Source: Cedecea neteri (GTDB taxonomy: Bacteria > Pseudomonadota > Gammaproteobacteria > Enterobacterales > Enterobacteriaceae). Taken from it: a stretch of 64,000 nt of DNA. Position numbers and translations under genes: made by a program. This document shows, in pieces, positions 55,015 through 63,882 of the stretch (within the stretch, counting starts at the first letter, position 1; every line of letters starts with the position of its first letter). The notes below the pieces were generated by a model. That model did no database searches. It was not told the DNA's origin and worked only from the letters and a program-made list of their open reading frames with translations. The stretch spans positions 1,426,001-1,490,000 of the forward strand of contig NZ_CP009459.1 of NCBI RefSeq assembly GCF_000758325.1, read 5' to 3'.

Positions 55015-56418
55015 ATGAAATACCGCTTTCCTGAAAAATTCTGGTGGGGTACGGCGACCAGCGCCACGCAGTCAGAGGGGCGAGTTGAGGGCGATGGCAA
55101 AGGGGAGAATATCTGGGATTTCGCCTCGCACGAGTTTAATGCCCGTTTTTACAACGGCGTCACCTCCGACGAAACCTCTACGTTCTATCAGCGCTGGCGG
55201 GAAGACATTCAGCTGGCGAAAAACATTGGCCTGAATTCATTCCGCACGTCGATTTCCTGGTCCCGCCTGATCCCCGACGGCGACGGAGAAATTAATCCTC
55301 AGGCCGTGCAGTTTTATAATGATGTAATTGATGAGCTGATCCGCCAGGGCATTGAGCCTTTTATCAACCTCTACCATTTTGATATGCCGATGGCATTGCA
55401 GGCAAAAGGCGGGTTTGAGAACCGGGATGTGGTGGACGCTTTTGCGCGCTACGCGGGAATTTGCTACCGCCTGTTCGGCGACCGCGTGCGCTCCTGGTTT
55501 ACCTTCAACGAGCCGCTTATTCCCGCCGAAGCTGGCTATCTGCATCCTCGCCATTACCCTTACGTGACGGATTTCCGCCGTGCGGCGCAGGTGCTGCACC
55601 ACATTGTTATCGCCCACTGCAAAGCGGTCGCCGCCTGGCGCGAGCTGAATCTTGAGGGGCAGATTGGCATCATCATGGATGTGATTCCCGTCTACCCGCG
55701 CAGCGACAGTCCGGAAGATTTGCGGGCGGCGGAGATGGCCGACCTGTTCTACACGCGCAGCATAAACGAACCGATGCTGCTTGGGCGCTACCCTGCCGAG
55801 CTGGTGGCGCTGCTGAAAGAATACGATGTGCTGCCAAAAATATTGCCGGGGGACTGCGAGCTGATTGCCGCGACCCACGTTGATTTACTGGGCATTAATT
55901 ACTATCGCCCGCGCCGGGTCAAAGCGCGTGAGACGCTGCTTGAGGAACCCCACGGTTTTGTGCCAGAGCGCTTTTTTGAAGAGTACGTGATGCCGGGACG
56001 GCGGATGAATACCTCGCGCGGGATCGAGATTTACCCGCCTGCGCTGTACGACATCGCCATGCTGGTGAAGGAGCGTTACGGCAACCTGCCGTGGTTCGTC
56101 TCCGAGAACGGCATCGGCATCATGGACGAAGAGCAGTTCATGGTGGACGGCGAAGTGCAGGACGATTACCGCATTGAGTTTCTTCAGGAACATTTGGCGT
56201 GGCTGCACAAAGCGATGGCGGAGGGCAGCCAGTGCCTGGGCTACCAGATGTGGACCTTCATCGACTGCTGGTCGTGGCAGAACGCCTATAAAAACCGCTA
56301 TGGCTTCTACCGGCTGGATTTAGCCACCCAGCAGCGTTCGCTGAAAAAGTCCGGGCGCTGGTTCCGTACCGTGATTGAGCACAATGGGTTTGAGGGGGCT
56401 GACCATGTCGAGCTTTGA
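55015..56418 (+). CDS. 6-phospho-beta-glucosidase (GH1)
   Basis: The 467-residue glycoside hydrolase family 1 enzyme has acid/base Glu166 in TFNEPL and nucleophile Glu364 in VSENGIG, plus the N-terminal FPEKFWWGTATSATQSEG block. GH1 members paired with PTS genes hydrolyse 6-phospho-beta-glucosides in the cytoplasm; MWTFIDCWSWQNAYKNRYGFYRLD carries the phosphate-loop region. Eight bases separate it from the IIB gene, and it overlaps the IIC gene by 14 bases. Confidence 0.94.
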   Translation: MKYRFPEKFWWGTATSATQSEGRVEGDGKGENIWDFASHEFNARFYNGVTSDETSTFYQRWREDIQLAKNIGLNSFRTSISWSRLIPDGDGEINPQAVQFYNDVIDELIRQGIEPFINLYHFDMPMALQAKGGFENRDVVDAFARYAGICYRLFGDRVRSWFTFNEPLIPAEAGYLHPRHYPYVTDFRRAAQVLHHIVIAHCKAVAAWRELNLEGQIGIIMDVIPVYPRSDSPEDLRAAEMADLFYTRSINEPMLLGRYPAELVALLKEYDVLPKILPGDCELIAATHVDLLGINYYRPRRVKARETLLEEPHGFVPERFFEEYVMPGRRMNTSRGIEIYPPALYDIAMLVKERYGNLPWFVSENGIGIMDEEQFMVDGEVQDDYRIEFLQEHLAWLHKAMAEGSQCLGYQMWTFIDCWSWQNAYKNRYGFYRLDLATQQRSLKKSGRWFRTVIEHNGFEGADHVEL

Positions 56419-57733
56419 TAAGTTAGCCGACAAGCTGATGCCGGTGGCGAACGCTATCGGCAACCAGCGGCATATGCAGGCGATTCGCAATGGGCTTATT
56501 TCGATTCTGCCGCTGACCATCGTCGGCTCTTTCTTCGTGATTCTGCTGAACATCCCGATTAAGGGTTACATGGATTTTATTGCGCCGTGGCGAGATACGC
56601 TTGACGTGCCGTTCCGCTTTACCGTCGGGCTGATGTCGCTGTACGCCGCGTTTACCATCGGTTCGTTCCTCGGCAAAAGCTACAAGCTGAATGACATTAC
56701 CAGTGGCCTGTTGGCGATGCTGGCGACGCTGCTGATGATTGTGCCGGTGAACATTAAGCAGGGCGTGACCGTGGCGGGTGAAGCGGTGGCGGGGCGCTAC
56801 ATTCCCATCACTTCGCTGAGTTCTCAGGGGCTGTTTGGCGCGATTATCTCTTCGCTGATTGCGATTGAGATTTACCGCTTTATCAAAGTTCGCAACATTG
56901 AAATCAAAATGCCCGCGGGCGTGCCGCCGGTGGTCGCCAGCTCGTTTTCGGCGCTGTTCCCGACGCTTGCCGTGGTGCTGGTGTTCTGGATCCCTCGTCA
57001 TTTTCTGAACATCGATATTAACGCCATCATCAGCTACATCATTATGCCGCTGAAGGGCTTTATGACCGGCACCAACCTGTTTGGCGGGATTGTGACCCAG
57101 TTCTTTATCGACGTGTTCTGGGTGCTGGGGATCCACGGCCACGCGGTGATGGGGCCGCTGATCCGCCCGCTGTGGGATCAGGCGATTGTGCAGAATATGG
57201 AGCTGTTCCAGTCCGGCGTGAGCGCCTATGAGCTGCCGAACATTTTCACCGAGCAGTTCTTCCAGTGGTATGCGCAGATGGGCGGCACCGGATCAACGCT
57301 TGCGCTGGTGGTGCTGTTTATTCGCTCCCGCGTTATTTACCTGAAGCAACTGGGTAAGCTGTCGTTTATTCCGGGGCTCTTTAACATCAATGAACCAATG
57401 ATTTTCGGCGCGCCGATCGTGATGAATCCGATCCTCGCGATCCCATTTATTCTGGCGCCGATGGTGAATACCGTGGTGGTGTATCTGTTCACCATTAGCG
57501 GGCTGATCCCTCGGATGATGGTGAAGCCGCCGTTTACCGTTCCGGCCCCGCTGGGGGCGCTGATCACCACCAACTGGAACCTGATTGCCTGTGGCCTGGT
57601 GTTTATCTGCTTCTTTATTTCGCTGGCGATCTATTACCCGTTCTTTAAGGTGTATGAGAAGAAGATGCTGGAAACGGAGCTTCAGCAGAAGGAAGAAGAG
57701 GAGAGGGCTAAGTCGCTGGCTGAGGCTAAGTAA
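56405..57733 (+). CDS. PTS cellobiose/lichenan-type EIIC permease
   Basis: Start at ATG 56405 with GAGGGGG upstream; 442 residues, about ten membrane helices. The family blocks are FFIDVFWVLGIHGHAVMGPL, FFQWYAQMGGTGSTLALV and FIPGLFNINEPMIFGAPIVMNPILAIPF, the last carrying the sugar-binding NEP-like loop. Ends in a charged tail rich in Glu and Lys. It transports and phosphorylates a beta-glucoside together with the IIB encoded at 54692 and an unlinked IIA. Confidence 0.93.
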   Translation: MSSFDKLADKLMPVANAIGNQRHMQAIRNGLISILPLTIVGSFFVILLNIPIKGYMDFIAPWRDTLDVPFRFTVGLMSLYAAFTIGSFLGKSYKLNDITSGLLAMLATLLMIVPVNIKQGVTVAGEAVAGRYIPITSLSSQGLFGAIISSLIAIEIYRFIKVRNIEIKMPAGVPPVVASSFSALFPTLAVVLVFWIPRHFLNIDINAIISYIIMPLKGFMTGTNLFGGIVTQFFIDVFWVLGIHGHAVMGPLIRPLWDQAIVQNMELFQSGVSAYELPNIFTEQFFQWYAQMGGTGSTLALVVLFIRSRVIYLKQLGKLSFIPGLFNINEPMIFGAPIVMNPILAIPFILAPMVNTVVVYLFTISGLIPRMMVKPPFTVPAPLGALITTNWNLIACGLVFICFFISLAIYYPFFKVYEKKMLETELQQKEEEERAKSLAEAK

Positions 57734-57744
57734 ATTTTCTGCGG

Positions 57745-57846
57745 CCCCTCACCCCGGCCCTCTCCCCAAAGGGGAGAGGGGGAATTTAGTTAAGTGAGTG
57801 GTTTGTTATCCCCTCTCCCTTCCAGGGAGAGGGTTAGGGTGAGGGT
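57745..57846. repeat. Palindromic element pair after the PTS operon
   Basis: Element at 57745-57781 and inverted element at 57810-57846, in the gap between two convergent genes. Confidence 0.8.
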
Positions 57847-57852
57847 AAAAAT

Positions 57853-59073
57853 CTAGAACGCCGTCTCTAACTCATCCAGCACGTTATATTCGTCATCCAC
57901 CAGCAGCAGCGCCTTCCACTTATCAAACGTCAGGCACGGATGAGAAGTGCTGAACACCAGAATATCCCCAACCTGCACGTCCGCGCCCGGCTTGAGTTTT
58001 AACATGGCATGCTGATCCATAATCCCGGTGGCTTCGATGGTTTCCGACGGCGAAGCCAGCGGCTTGCCCTGGCGATAGTGGGCTATTGGCTGCGGCAGGC
58101 CGGCATCAAACGCGCTGTCGCGCTTGCCAAAATTCACAATCGCCCGATCGCTTTCCGGGACCGACTGCACCATTGCTACCAGCTCCAACGCGGAAACCAG
58201 ATCGCCGCCGAGATCGCAGGCGATCCGATCGCGCGCCATCAGCTGATCCTGGGCTTCCTGATAAATGCCGCCGTCGTGGGTGATGTAACAGCCCGGACGG
58301 ATCGCAATGCGGCAGTTGGCCGGTTTTTCTGCTGCGAGCCAGATATTGCACACTACGTCGTACCAGACTGAACCCGCGCCGGTGAGCAGGAATTCTCCAT
58401 CGACATAGCGTTCCATCTGGCAGGCTAACGCGGCCGCTTCTTGCAGCAGCGCTTCTATTTTTGGTTGCGGATTGTCACCGTGCAGCACGCCTTCATAAAG
58501 TTCCAGGCCGCGTAAAGTCAGGCCAGGTAATTCTGCCACCCGCTTCGCCAGCGCCAGCGCTTGTTCGGTGCTGCGGCAGCCGCAGCGTCCACCCGGCACG
58601 CCAAGCTCAATCAGCACGTCGAGCGTTTGCCCCTGTTGGCTAAAAAAGTCTGACAGGGTGCGGGCGTTTGCTTCGCTGTCCACGCAACAGATGTAGTCGA
58701 CGGCGGTGTGTTTATGCTTTAGCTGCGATACCAGGGTGATGTTCGCTTTGCCCACCAGTTGGTTAACCATCAGCACGCGATCGATGCCCGCGGACATCGC
58801 GATGCTGGCCTGCCATGCGCTGCCTACGCCGATGGCCCACGCGCCTGCTTTTTGCTGCTGCTGGAAGATCCACGGTGTCATGGTGGTTTTCCCGTGCGGT
58901 GCCAGCGAAACGCCGCGTGCATCGGCGTAGGCCTGCATCCACCGGATGTTGTTTTTCAAAGCAGATTTTTTGATCAGCGCGGCGGGCAGGCAGACGTCTT
59001 CGTTGAGGACATTGGCAGGGGAATACATGAGGGCGGACTTATGGGGTACGAGGTTAATTTCCTGGTATTTCAT
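57853..59073 (-). CDS. DSD1/D-threonine aldolase-like PLP enzyme (amino acid deaminase)
   Basis: A 406-residue fold-type III PLP protein (alanine-racemase N-terminal domain). SLAPHGKTTMTPWIF holds the PLP lysine; the C-terminal FSTSHPCLTFDKW gives the His/Cys metal site of eukaryotic-type D-serine dehydratase and D-threonine aldolase. Annotated relatives are called amino acid deaminase or D-serine deaminase-like. It should act on a D-hydroxy-amino acid in the cytoplasm. The divergent D-aminoacylase gene, RidA and an RpiR-type regulator complete a D-amino-acid module. Confidence 0.85.
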   Translation of the reverse strand: MKYQEINLVPHKSALMYSPANVLNEDVCLPAALIKKSALKNNIRWMQAYADARGVSLAPHGKTTMTPWIFQQQQKAGAWAIGVGSAWQASIAMSAGIDRVLMVNQLVGKANITLVSQLKHKHTAVDYICCVDSEANARTLSDFFSQQGQTLDVLIELGVPGGRCGCRSTEQALALAKRVAELPGLTLRGLELYEGVLHGDNPQPKIEALLQEAAALACQMERYVDGEFLLTGAGSVWYDVVCNIWLAAEKPANCRIAIRPGCYITHDGGIYQEAQDQLMARDRIACDLGGDLVSALELVAMVQSVPESDRAIVNFGKRDSAFDAGLPQPIAHYRQGKPLASPSETIEATGIMDQHAMLKLKPGADVQVGDILVFSTSHPCLTFDKWKALLLVDDEYNVLDELETAF

Positions 59074-59149
59074 ATCGTATTTCCTCCGGAGTCATTCTTT
59101 CTTTCAGATTGAGTATCATTTTTAACTTGATGTTATTTATATTAATTAT

Positions 59150-59187
59150 TCAATGATTTTAAATTTAATGAATAAAAGTATCATTGA
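59150..59187. promoter_or_regulatory. Inverted repeat in the divergent D-amino-acid promoter region
   Basis: TCAATGAT at 59150-59157 and ATCATTGA at 59180-59187 form a perfect inverted repeat, centres 30 bp apart, in the 202-bp AT-rich gap between the PLP enzyme and D-aminoacylase genes. AGTATCATT also occurs twice nearby. A likely regulator target. Confidence 0.45.
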
Positions 59188-59275
59188 TTTGCAAGGGTTT
59201 TGTTTAGTTTTTCACTGTTTTTATGGCTTGTAAATGGTTAACTTGCACGCAGAATATGACTGGCGTGAGGCGCAG

Positions 59276-60712
59276 ATGAAGTTCGATTATCTCTTCAGGA
59301 ATGTCACCGTGATTGATGGCTCCGGCGGTGCGGAATACCTGGCCGATGTGGCGGTGCAGGGTGACCGAATCGCCGAGATTGCCCCGGGGATTTCCGGCGA
59401 GGCCGTGCATGAGATCGACGGCAGCGGGCGGGTATTAGCGCCGGGGTTTATTGATGTTCACACCCATGACGACATTAACGTGATCCGTTTTCCTGAGTAT
59501 CTGCCAAAGATTAGCCAGGGCATTACCACGGTGATTGTCGGCAACTGCGGCATCAGTGCGGCGGGGGCGATCATCAACGCTCTGGTGCCTGACCCGATGA
59601 ATCTGCTGGGCGAGGCGCACCAGTTTGTTTATCCCACCGTCGAAGCGTACGCCCATGCCGTGGAGCAGGCTCGCCCGGCCATTAACGTGGGTACGCTGAT
59701 TGGCCATACCGCACTGCGCAACAATCAGATGGATGATTTGTTCCGCCCGGCGACGGAAGCGGAGATCCTCGCCATGCGTGGGCAGCTAAAGCAGGCGTTG
59801 CAGCAGGGAGCGTTGGGGCTGAGCAGCGGCCTGGCCTATGCCAGCGCGTTTCAGTCCACCACCGAAGAGGTGATGGCGCTGGTGGAGGAATTGGCGGCGG
59901 AGAAGGGAATTTACACCACCCATTTGCGCTCCGAATTTGAGCCGATTCTTGAGGCACTGGATGAGGCTTTCCGCATTGGCCGTCACGGCAATGTGCCGGT
60001 TGTGGTGTCGCACCACAAATGCGCCGGGGCGAAAAACTGGGGCCGCACGGTTGAAACGCTGAAGCTGTTTGATAGGGTGCGCGAGCAGCAGGATGTCTCC
60101 TGTGACTGTTACCCGTATTCCGCCAGTTCTTCAACGCTGGACATGAAACAGATCACCGACGAGTTTGAGATCGTGATTACCTGGTCTGAGCCGCACCCGG
60201 AGGTCGCCGGGAAGTCGCTGAAGCAAATTGCTGACGGCTGGTCGATGTCACTTCACGAAGCGGGAAAATTACTGATGCCCGCTGGGGCGATTTACTACAA
60301 CATGGACGAGCAGGACGTGCGGCGCGTGCTGCGCTACCCGGCAACAATGGTTGGGTCAGACGGGCTGCCGAACGATCCGATGCCGCATCCTCGCCTGTGG
60401 GGCGCATTCCCGCGCGTGCTGGGGCACTACAGCCGTGACGAGAAGCTTTTCCCGCTGACGCAGGCGGTGCATAAGATGACGGGGATGTCGGCGGCGCGGT
60501 TCCAACTGCCCGAACGGGGTCTGGTGAAGTGTGGCTATTACGCTGACCTGGTGTTATTCGACCCGCTGACCGTGCGCGATGTCGCGAGCTTTAGTGACCC
60601 GAAGCAGCCTGCAGCGGGTATTGAAGCGGTGATGGTGAATGGCGTGATGAGCTACGGGCTCGAGCAGAAGGTGACTGGCCGGGCGGGGCGGTTCCTGCGT
60701 CGGCAGAAGTGA
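59276..60712 (+). CDS. N-acyl-D-amino-acid deacylase (D-aminoacylase)
   Basis: The ATG at 59276 with GAGG spaced five bases gives 478 residues; the frame reaches 14 codons further without support. An amidohydrolase: GRVLAPGFIDVHTHDDINV (metal HxH), VIVGNCGIS (the bridging Cys of D-aminoacylases), LSSGLAYASAFQSTTEEVMAL, YTTHLRSEF, VVVSHHKCAGAKNWG and VGSDGLPNDPMPHPR (catalytic Asp). It releases D-amino acids from N-acyl or N-formyl derivatives in the cytoplasm. Confidence 0.94.
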   Translation: MKFDYLFRNVTVIDGSGGAEYLADVAVQGDRIAEIAPGISGEAVHEIDGSGRVLAPGFIDVHTHDDINVIRFPEYLPKISQGITTVIVGNCGISAAGAIINALVPDPMNLLGEAHQFVYPTVEAYAHAVEQARPAINVGTLIGHTALRNNQMDDLFRPATEAEILAMRGQLKQALQQGALGLSSGLAYASAFQSTTEEVMALVEELAAEKGIYTTHLRSEFEPILEALDEAFRIGRHGNVPVVVSHHKCAGAKNWGRTVETLKLFDRVREQQDVSCDCYPYSASSSTLDMKQITDEFEIVITWSEPHPEVAGKSLKQIADGWSMSLHEAGKLLMPAGAIYYNMDEQDVRRVLRYPATMVGSDGLPNDPMPHPRLWGAFPRVLGHYSRDEKLFPLTQAVHKMTGMSAARFQLPERGLVKCGYYADLVLFDPLTVRDVASFSDPKQPAAGIEAVMVNGVMSYGLEQKVTGRAGRFLRRQK

Positions 60713-60724
60713 GTATAAATTTAT

Positions 60725-60824
60725 CCCCTCACCCCGGCCCTCTCCCCAATAGGGATAGGGATAAGAGTTCCCGGACTGGACGTTTGTCCCCTCTCCCTTC
60801 CAGGGAGAGGGTTAGGGTGAGGGT
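60725..60824. repeat. Palindromic element pair between D-aminoacylase and ridA-like genes
   Basis: Element at 60725-60760 (stem partly decayed, CAATAGGGATAGGG) and inverted element at 60788-60824. The pair lies inside a presumed operon. Confidence 0.75.
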
Positions 60825-60844
60825 AAACCGATCAACAAGGAGCA

Positions 60845-61240
60845 ATGATGAGCATTAAACGTTATGGCGTGGGCGGCAGCACCGGTACCGGCGGGCAGCA
60901 CCTGCCTTTTGCCAAAGCCGTTGAAGCGGCCGGGTGGCTGTATGTGTCCGGCCAGACGCCGATGAAAGACGGCGAAGTGGTTGAAGGCGGGATTGTCGAC
61001 CAGTCGCGGCTGGCTATTCAAAACTGCGTGGATATCATGACCGAAGCGGGCTACACCCTCGCTGACGTGGTCCACGTGAAGGTCTACCTGACTGACGCCC
61101 GCTACTTCCAGTCCTTCAATAAAGTGTTCCGGGAGTTCTTCGGCGACCACCCGCCGGCCCGCGTGTGCTGCGTGGTGGACCTGGTGGTGGACTGTAAAGT
61201 TGAAGTGGATGTGACCTGCTACCGCGCCGACCGGGGTTAA
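60845..61240 (+). CDS. RidA/YjgF family enamine/imine deaminase
   Basis: A 131-residue RidA-family protein: GWLYVSGQTPMKDGEVVEGGI, AIQNCVDIMTEAGYTLADVVHVKVYLTD, and PARVCCVVDLVVDCKVEVDVTCYR with the Arg of the active site. RidA proteins hydrolyse 2-aminoacrylate and related imines released by PLP dehydratases, which fits the DSD1-like enzyme in this cluster. AAGGAGCA precedes two adjacent ATG codons (60845 and 60848); the second has better spacing. Stop overlaps the convergent regulator by four bases. Confidence 0.92.
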   Translation: MMSIKRYGVGGSTGTGGQHLPFAKAVEAAGWLYVSGQTPMKDGEVVEGGIVDQSRLAIQNCVDIMTEAGYTLADVVHVKVYLTDARYFQSFNKVFREFFGDHPPARVCCVVDLVVDCKVEVDVTCYRADRG

Positions 61241-62100
61241 TCGCCGAGCGGCTGCCTGTCTGCTCCGCCGCGATGGCTGTCCAGCGCCAGCTTGATGCGG
61301 CGCAGCCGGTCCTTCGCCTGGCTTTTGTTGGCCATCGCCAGTTCGGTGGCCAGCACATCAATCATTGCCAGCATGGCGTAACGCGAAGTGCTCGGCTTGA
61401 AAATGTAGTCGTTTTCACGAATAATCAGCGGCAGCACGATGTCCGCCTGTTCAGCGAGCGGTGTTCCCTGCGGGGTAATGGCGATGATCTTTGCGCCGTA
61501 CTGGCGGGCAATCGCCGCGCTCTCCACCACTTCCGGCGTGTAACCTCCCAGTGATAGCGCCACCACCACATCGTTGGAGGCCACCGACGCCGCCATCATT
61601 CTCGCCAGCAGGCCATCGCTTTGGCTCACCACCGGCAGGCCCAGACGAAAGAGACGAAACTGTAATTCCTGCGCGCAAATTGTTGATCCGCCGCCCATGC
61701 CCAGCGCCAGAATCTGGCGTGCATTGCTCAGCCAGGTCACGGCCTTGTTGAGTGACTCCGGATTTAGCGCGCGGCGGTTGATATCCAGCACATTGATGAT
61801 GGTTTCGTAGATCCCCTGCACGCCTTCGAGGTCCGGCACGTCGAGAATAAAGCGCTGCCCCACTGCCAGAGACTGGGCGAGTTTGACCTTCAGTTCGCGC
61901 ACGTCCTTGCAGCCGATGGCGCGGGCAAAACGGGTTATCGACGCCTGGCTGGTTTGCGTCTGGCGCGCCATTTCCGAAATGGGCAGCGCCGCAGCGGTTT
62001 GCACATCGTCCAGAATAAACTGCGCGATGCGCTTTTCGGTGGCGGTCAGCTCAACGAAGCGGTCGGTGATGCAGGAGATAATATCGATGGTGTAGCTCAT
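61237..62100 (-). CDS. RpiR/MurR-type transcriptional regulator
   Basis: Start at ATG 62100 (AGGGT ribosome-binding site), 287 residues. RpiR-type helix-turn-helix (about 1-77; FVELTATEKRIAQFIL, ISEMARQTQTSQASITRFARAIGC) and a SIS domain (about 115-255; ILALGMGGGSTICAQELQFRLFRLG, VVALSLGGYTPEV). It belongs to a branch found beside D-amino-acid or amino-sugar catabolic genes. Since it closes the D-aminoacylase-RidA group, it probably controls it. A perfect GGTAC-TTT-GTACC palindrome is upstream. Confidence 0.9.
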   Translation of the reverse strand: MSYTIDIISCITDRFVELTATEKRIAQFILDDVQTAAALPISEMARQTQTSQASITRFARAIGCKDVRELKVKLAQSLAVGQRFILDVPDLEGVQGIYETIINVLDINRRALNPESLNKAVTWLSNARQILALGMGGGSTICAQELQFRLFRLGLPVVSQSDGLLARMMAASVASNDVVVALSLGGYTPEVVESAAIARQYGAKIIAITPQGTPLAEQADIVLPLIIRENDYIFKPSTSRYAMLAMIDVLATELAMANKSQAKDRLRRIKLALDSHRGGADRQPLGD

Positions 62101-62133
62101 GGCGCGACCCTGGTACTTGTGCAAAAAAGAGAA

Positions 62134-62146
62134 GGTACTTTGTACC
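62134..62146. promoter_or_regulatory. Palindrome upstream of the RpiR-type gene, candidate operator
   Basis: GGTAC-TTT-GTACC, perfect 5-bp arms, 34-46 bases before the regulator ATG. A second GTAC-containing element, TGGTACTTG, lies at about 62111-62119. Confidence 0.45.
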
Positions 62147-62179
62147 ATAAAACCGTTGTCAGGGTCGCTTCACGCGGAT

Positions 62180-63028
62180 TCAGAATGGCTCGCTAACCGC
62201 TTCCATACGCCGCTGTTTGATCGTCGCCCGAATAAAGGCGGCGATGAAGACCAGGGCAGAAAGCACAACGATGGTCGGCGCGGGGGCGCTGTCGATAAAG
62301 AAGGAAAGGTAGACGCCAAAAAACGATGTCACGATGGCCTGCCCAAGCGCGACCAGCATCATGCTTTTAAAGGTTCGCGTCAGCAGCGAAGCGATAGCGC
62401 CTGGCGCGATAAGCAGGGAAATCGCGAGGATAATCCCCACCGCCTTCAGCGCCGCGACGATGGTTAGCGAAACCAGGCAGAGCAGGCCGTAGTTCAGCAG
62501 CTTCACGTTCAGGCCGGAGACCTGGGCCTGAATCGGGTCGAAGGCATGTAGCAGCAAGTCCCGCCATTTTAGCCCTACAACAATCACCGTTAGCAGCACG
62601 ATAGCGCCCGTTTGCAGAATATCGCTTCCGCTGACGCCCAGCATATCGCCGAACAGAATGTGGTCGAGATGGATATCCGGTTTCAGGTAGACATAAAGCA
62701 CCAGGCCCGCGCCAAACATGCCGGAGAAAACGATGCCCATCACTGTGTCACGCTTGATGCGGCTGTTGTCCTGCAGATAGCCGGTGGCAAAGGCGCAAAA
62801 CAGCCCGGCCACGAACGCGCCGAGGCCCAGCGGCAGGCCGACCATCCAGGCGATCACCACGCCGGGGAAGACCGCGTGGCTCATGGCATCGCCCATCAGA
62901 GCCCAGCCTTTTAACACCAGGAAGCAGGAGAGCAGCGCACACGGAATGGCGACCAGCGTGGTCATGGTCAGGGCGTTGATCATAAAGCTAAACTGGAAGG
63001 GCGAAAGCAGCGTGTCTAACAGGCTCAT
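62180..63028 (-). CDS. sitD: Mn/Fe ABC transporter permease SitD
   Basis: A 282-residue membrane protein with eight or nine helices of the ABC-3 metal permease family: FLVLKGWALMGDAMSHAVFPGVV (family signature), DILQTGAIVLL, and AVGIILAISLLIAPGAIASLLT. Overlaps sitC by four bases. With SitC it forms the channel of the SitABCD manganese/iron importer. Confidence 0.93.
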   Translation of the reverse strand: MSLLDTLLSPFQFSFMINALTMTTLVAIPCALLSCFLVLKGWALMGDAMSHAVFPGVVIAWMVGLPLGLGAFVAGLFCAFATGYLQDNSRIKRDTVMGIVFSGMFGAGLVLYVYLKPDIHLDHILFGDMLGVSGSDILQTGAIVLLTVIVVGLKWRDLLLHAFDPIQAQVSGLNVKLLNYGLLCLVSLTIVAALKAVGIILAISLLIAPGAIASLLTRTFKSMMLVALGQAIVTSFFGVYLSFFIDSAPAPTIVVLSALVFIAAFIRATIKQRRMEAVSEPF

Positions 63029-63882
63029 GGCGTTTGCTCCAGGCTCAGGCGCGCGCGCCGACGGTTAGCCAACAGGCCGTGTTTGGGGGCAAACACGAAG
63101 GTCAGCAGGAAAATAAGCGTTTGCAGCACCACGATAATGCCGCCGGTGGCACCGTCGAGGAAATAGCTTATCCAGGTGCCGAATGCGCTGGTAAAAGTGC
63201 CTAACGTAACGGAAATTATCAGTAGTTTGGGGAAACGATCCGTCAGCAAATAGGCCGTTGCACCCGGCGTGACGACCATACAAATTACCAGAAACGCGCC
63301 AACGGTTTGCAGCGCCGCCACGGTGGTGGCCGACAGTAGGGTGAAGAACAAGCCTTTGAGCCACAGCGGGTTAAGACCAATGGAACGCGCGTGGTTTTCG
63401 TCGAAGAAGGTCACCATCAGGTCTTTCCACTTCAACAGCAGAATCGCCAGGGATACAAAGCCGATAATCGCCAGCTGCACGATATCCGACGGGGCGATGG
63501 CGAGAATATTGCCGAGCACGATGGTCTGGATGTTTACCGACGTTGGGTTGAGCGAAACCATAAACAGCCCGAGGCCAAAGAATGACGAAAAAATAAGGCC
63601 AATGATGGTGTCTTCACGCAGGCGCGTGCGCTGGTTTAAAAACAGCATAGTGCCTGCTGCGAGGCCGCCGGAGAAAAACGCGCCGATGGAAAACGGCAGG
63701 CCGAGCATATAGGCGCCAGCCACGCCAGGCACGATGGAGTGGGAAAGGGCGTCGCCGATGAGCGACCAGCCTTTCAGCATCAGGTAGCAGGAAAGAAAGG
63801 CGCAGACCCCGCCGACCAGCGCCGATACCCAGATGGCGTTAAACATGTAGCCATAGCCGAACGGCTCGAGGAGAACGGACAT
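63025..63882 (-). CDS. sitC: Mn/Fe ABC transporter permease SitC
   Basis: A 285-residue ABC-3 family permease, paralogous to SitD: YLMLKGWSLIGDALSHSIVPGVAGAYMLGLPFSIGAFFSGGLAAG, DIVQLAIIGFVSLAILLLKW, and TVGAFLVICMVVTPGATAYLLT. Its ATG overlaps the sitB stop (TAATG), showing tight coupling. In Salmonella and other enterics the operon is repressed by Fur and MntR. Confidence 0.94.
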   Translation of the reverse strand: MSVLLEPFGYGYMFNAIWVSALVGGVCAFLSCYLMLKGWSLIGDALSHSIVPGVAGAYMLGLPFSIGAFFSGGLAAGTMLFLNQRTRLREDTIIGLIFSSFFGLGLFMVSLNPTSVNIQTIVLGNILAIAPSDIVQLAIIGFVSLAILLLKWKDLMVTFFDENHARSIGLNPLWLKGLFFTLLSATTVAALQTVGAFLVICMVVTPGATAYLLTDRFPKLLIISVTLGTFTSAFGTWISYFLDGATGGIIVVLQTLIFLLTFVFAPKHGLLANRRRARLSLEQTP

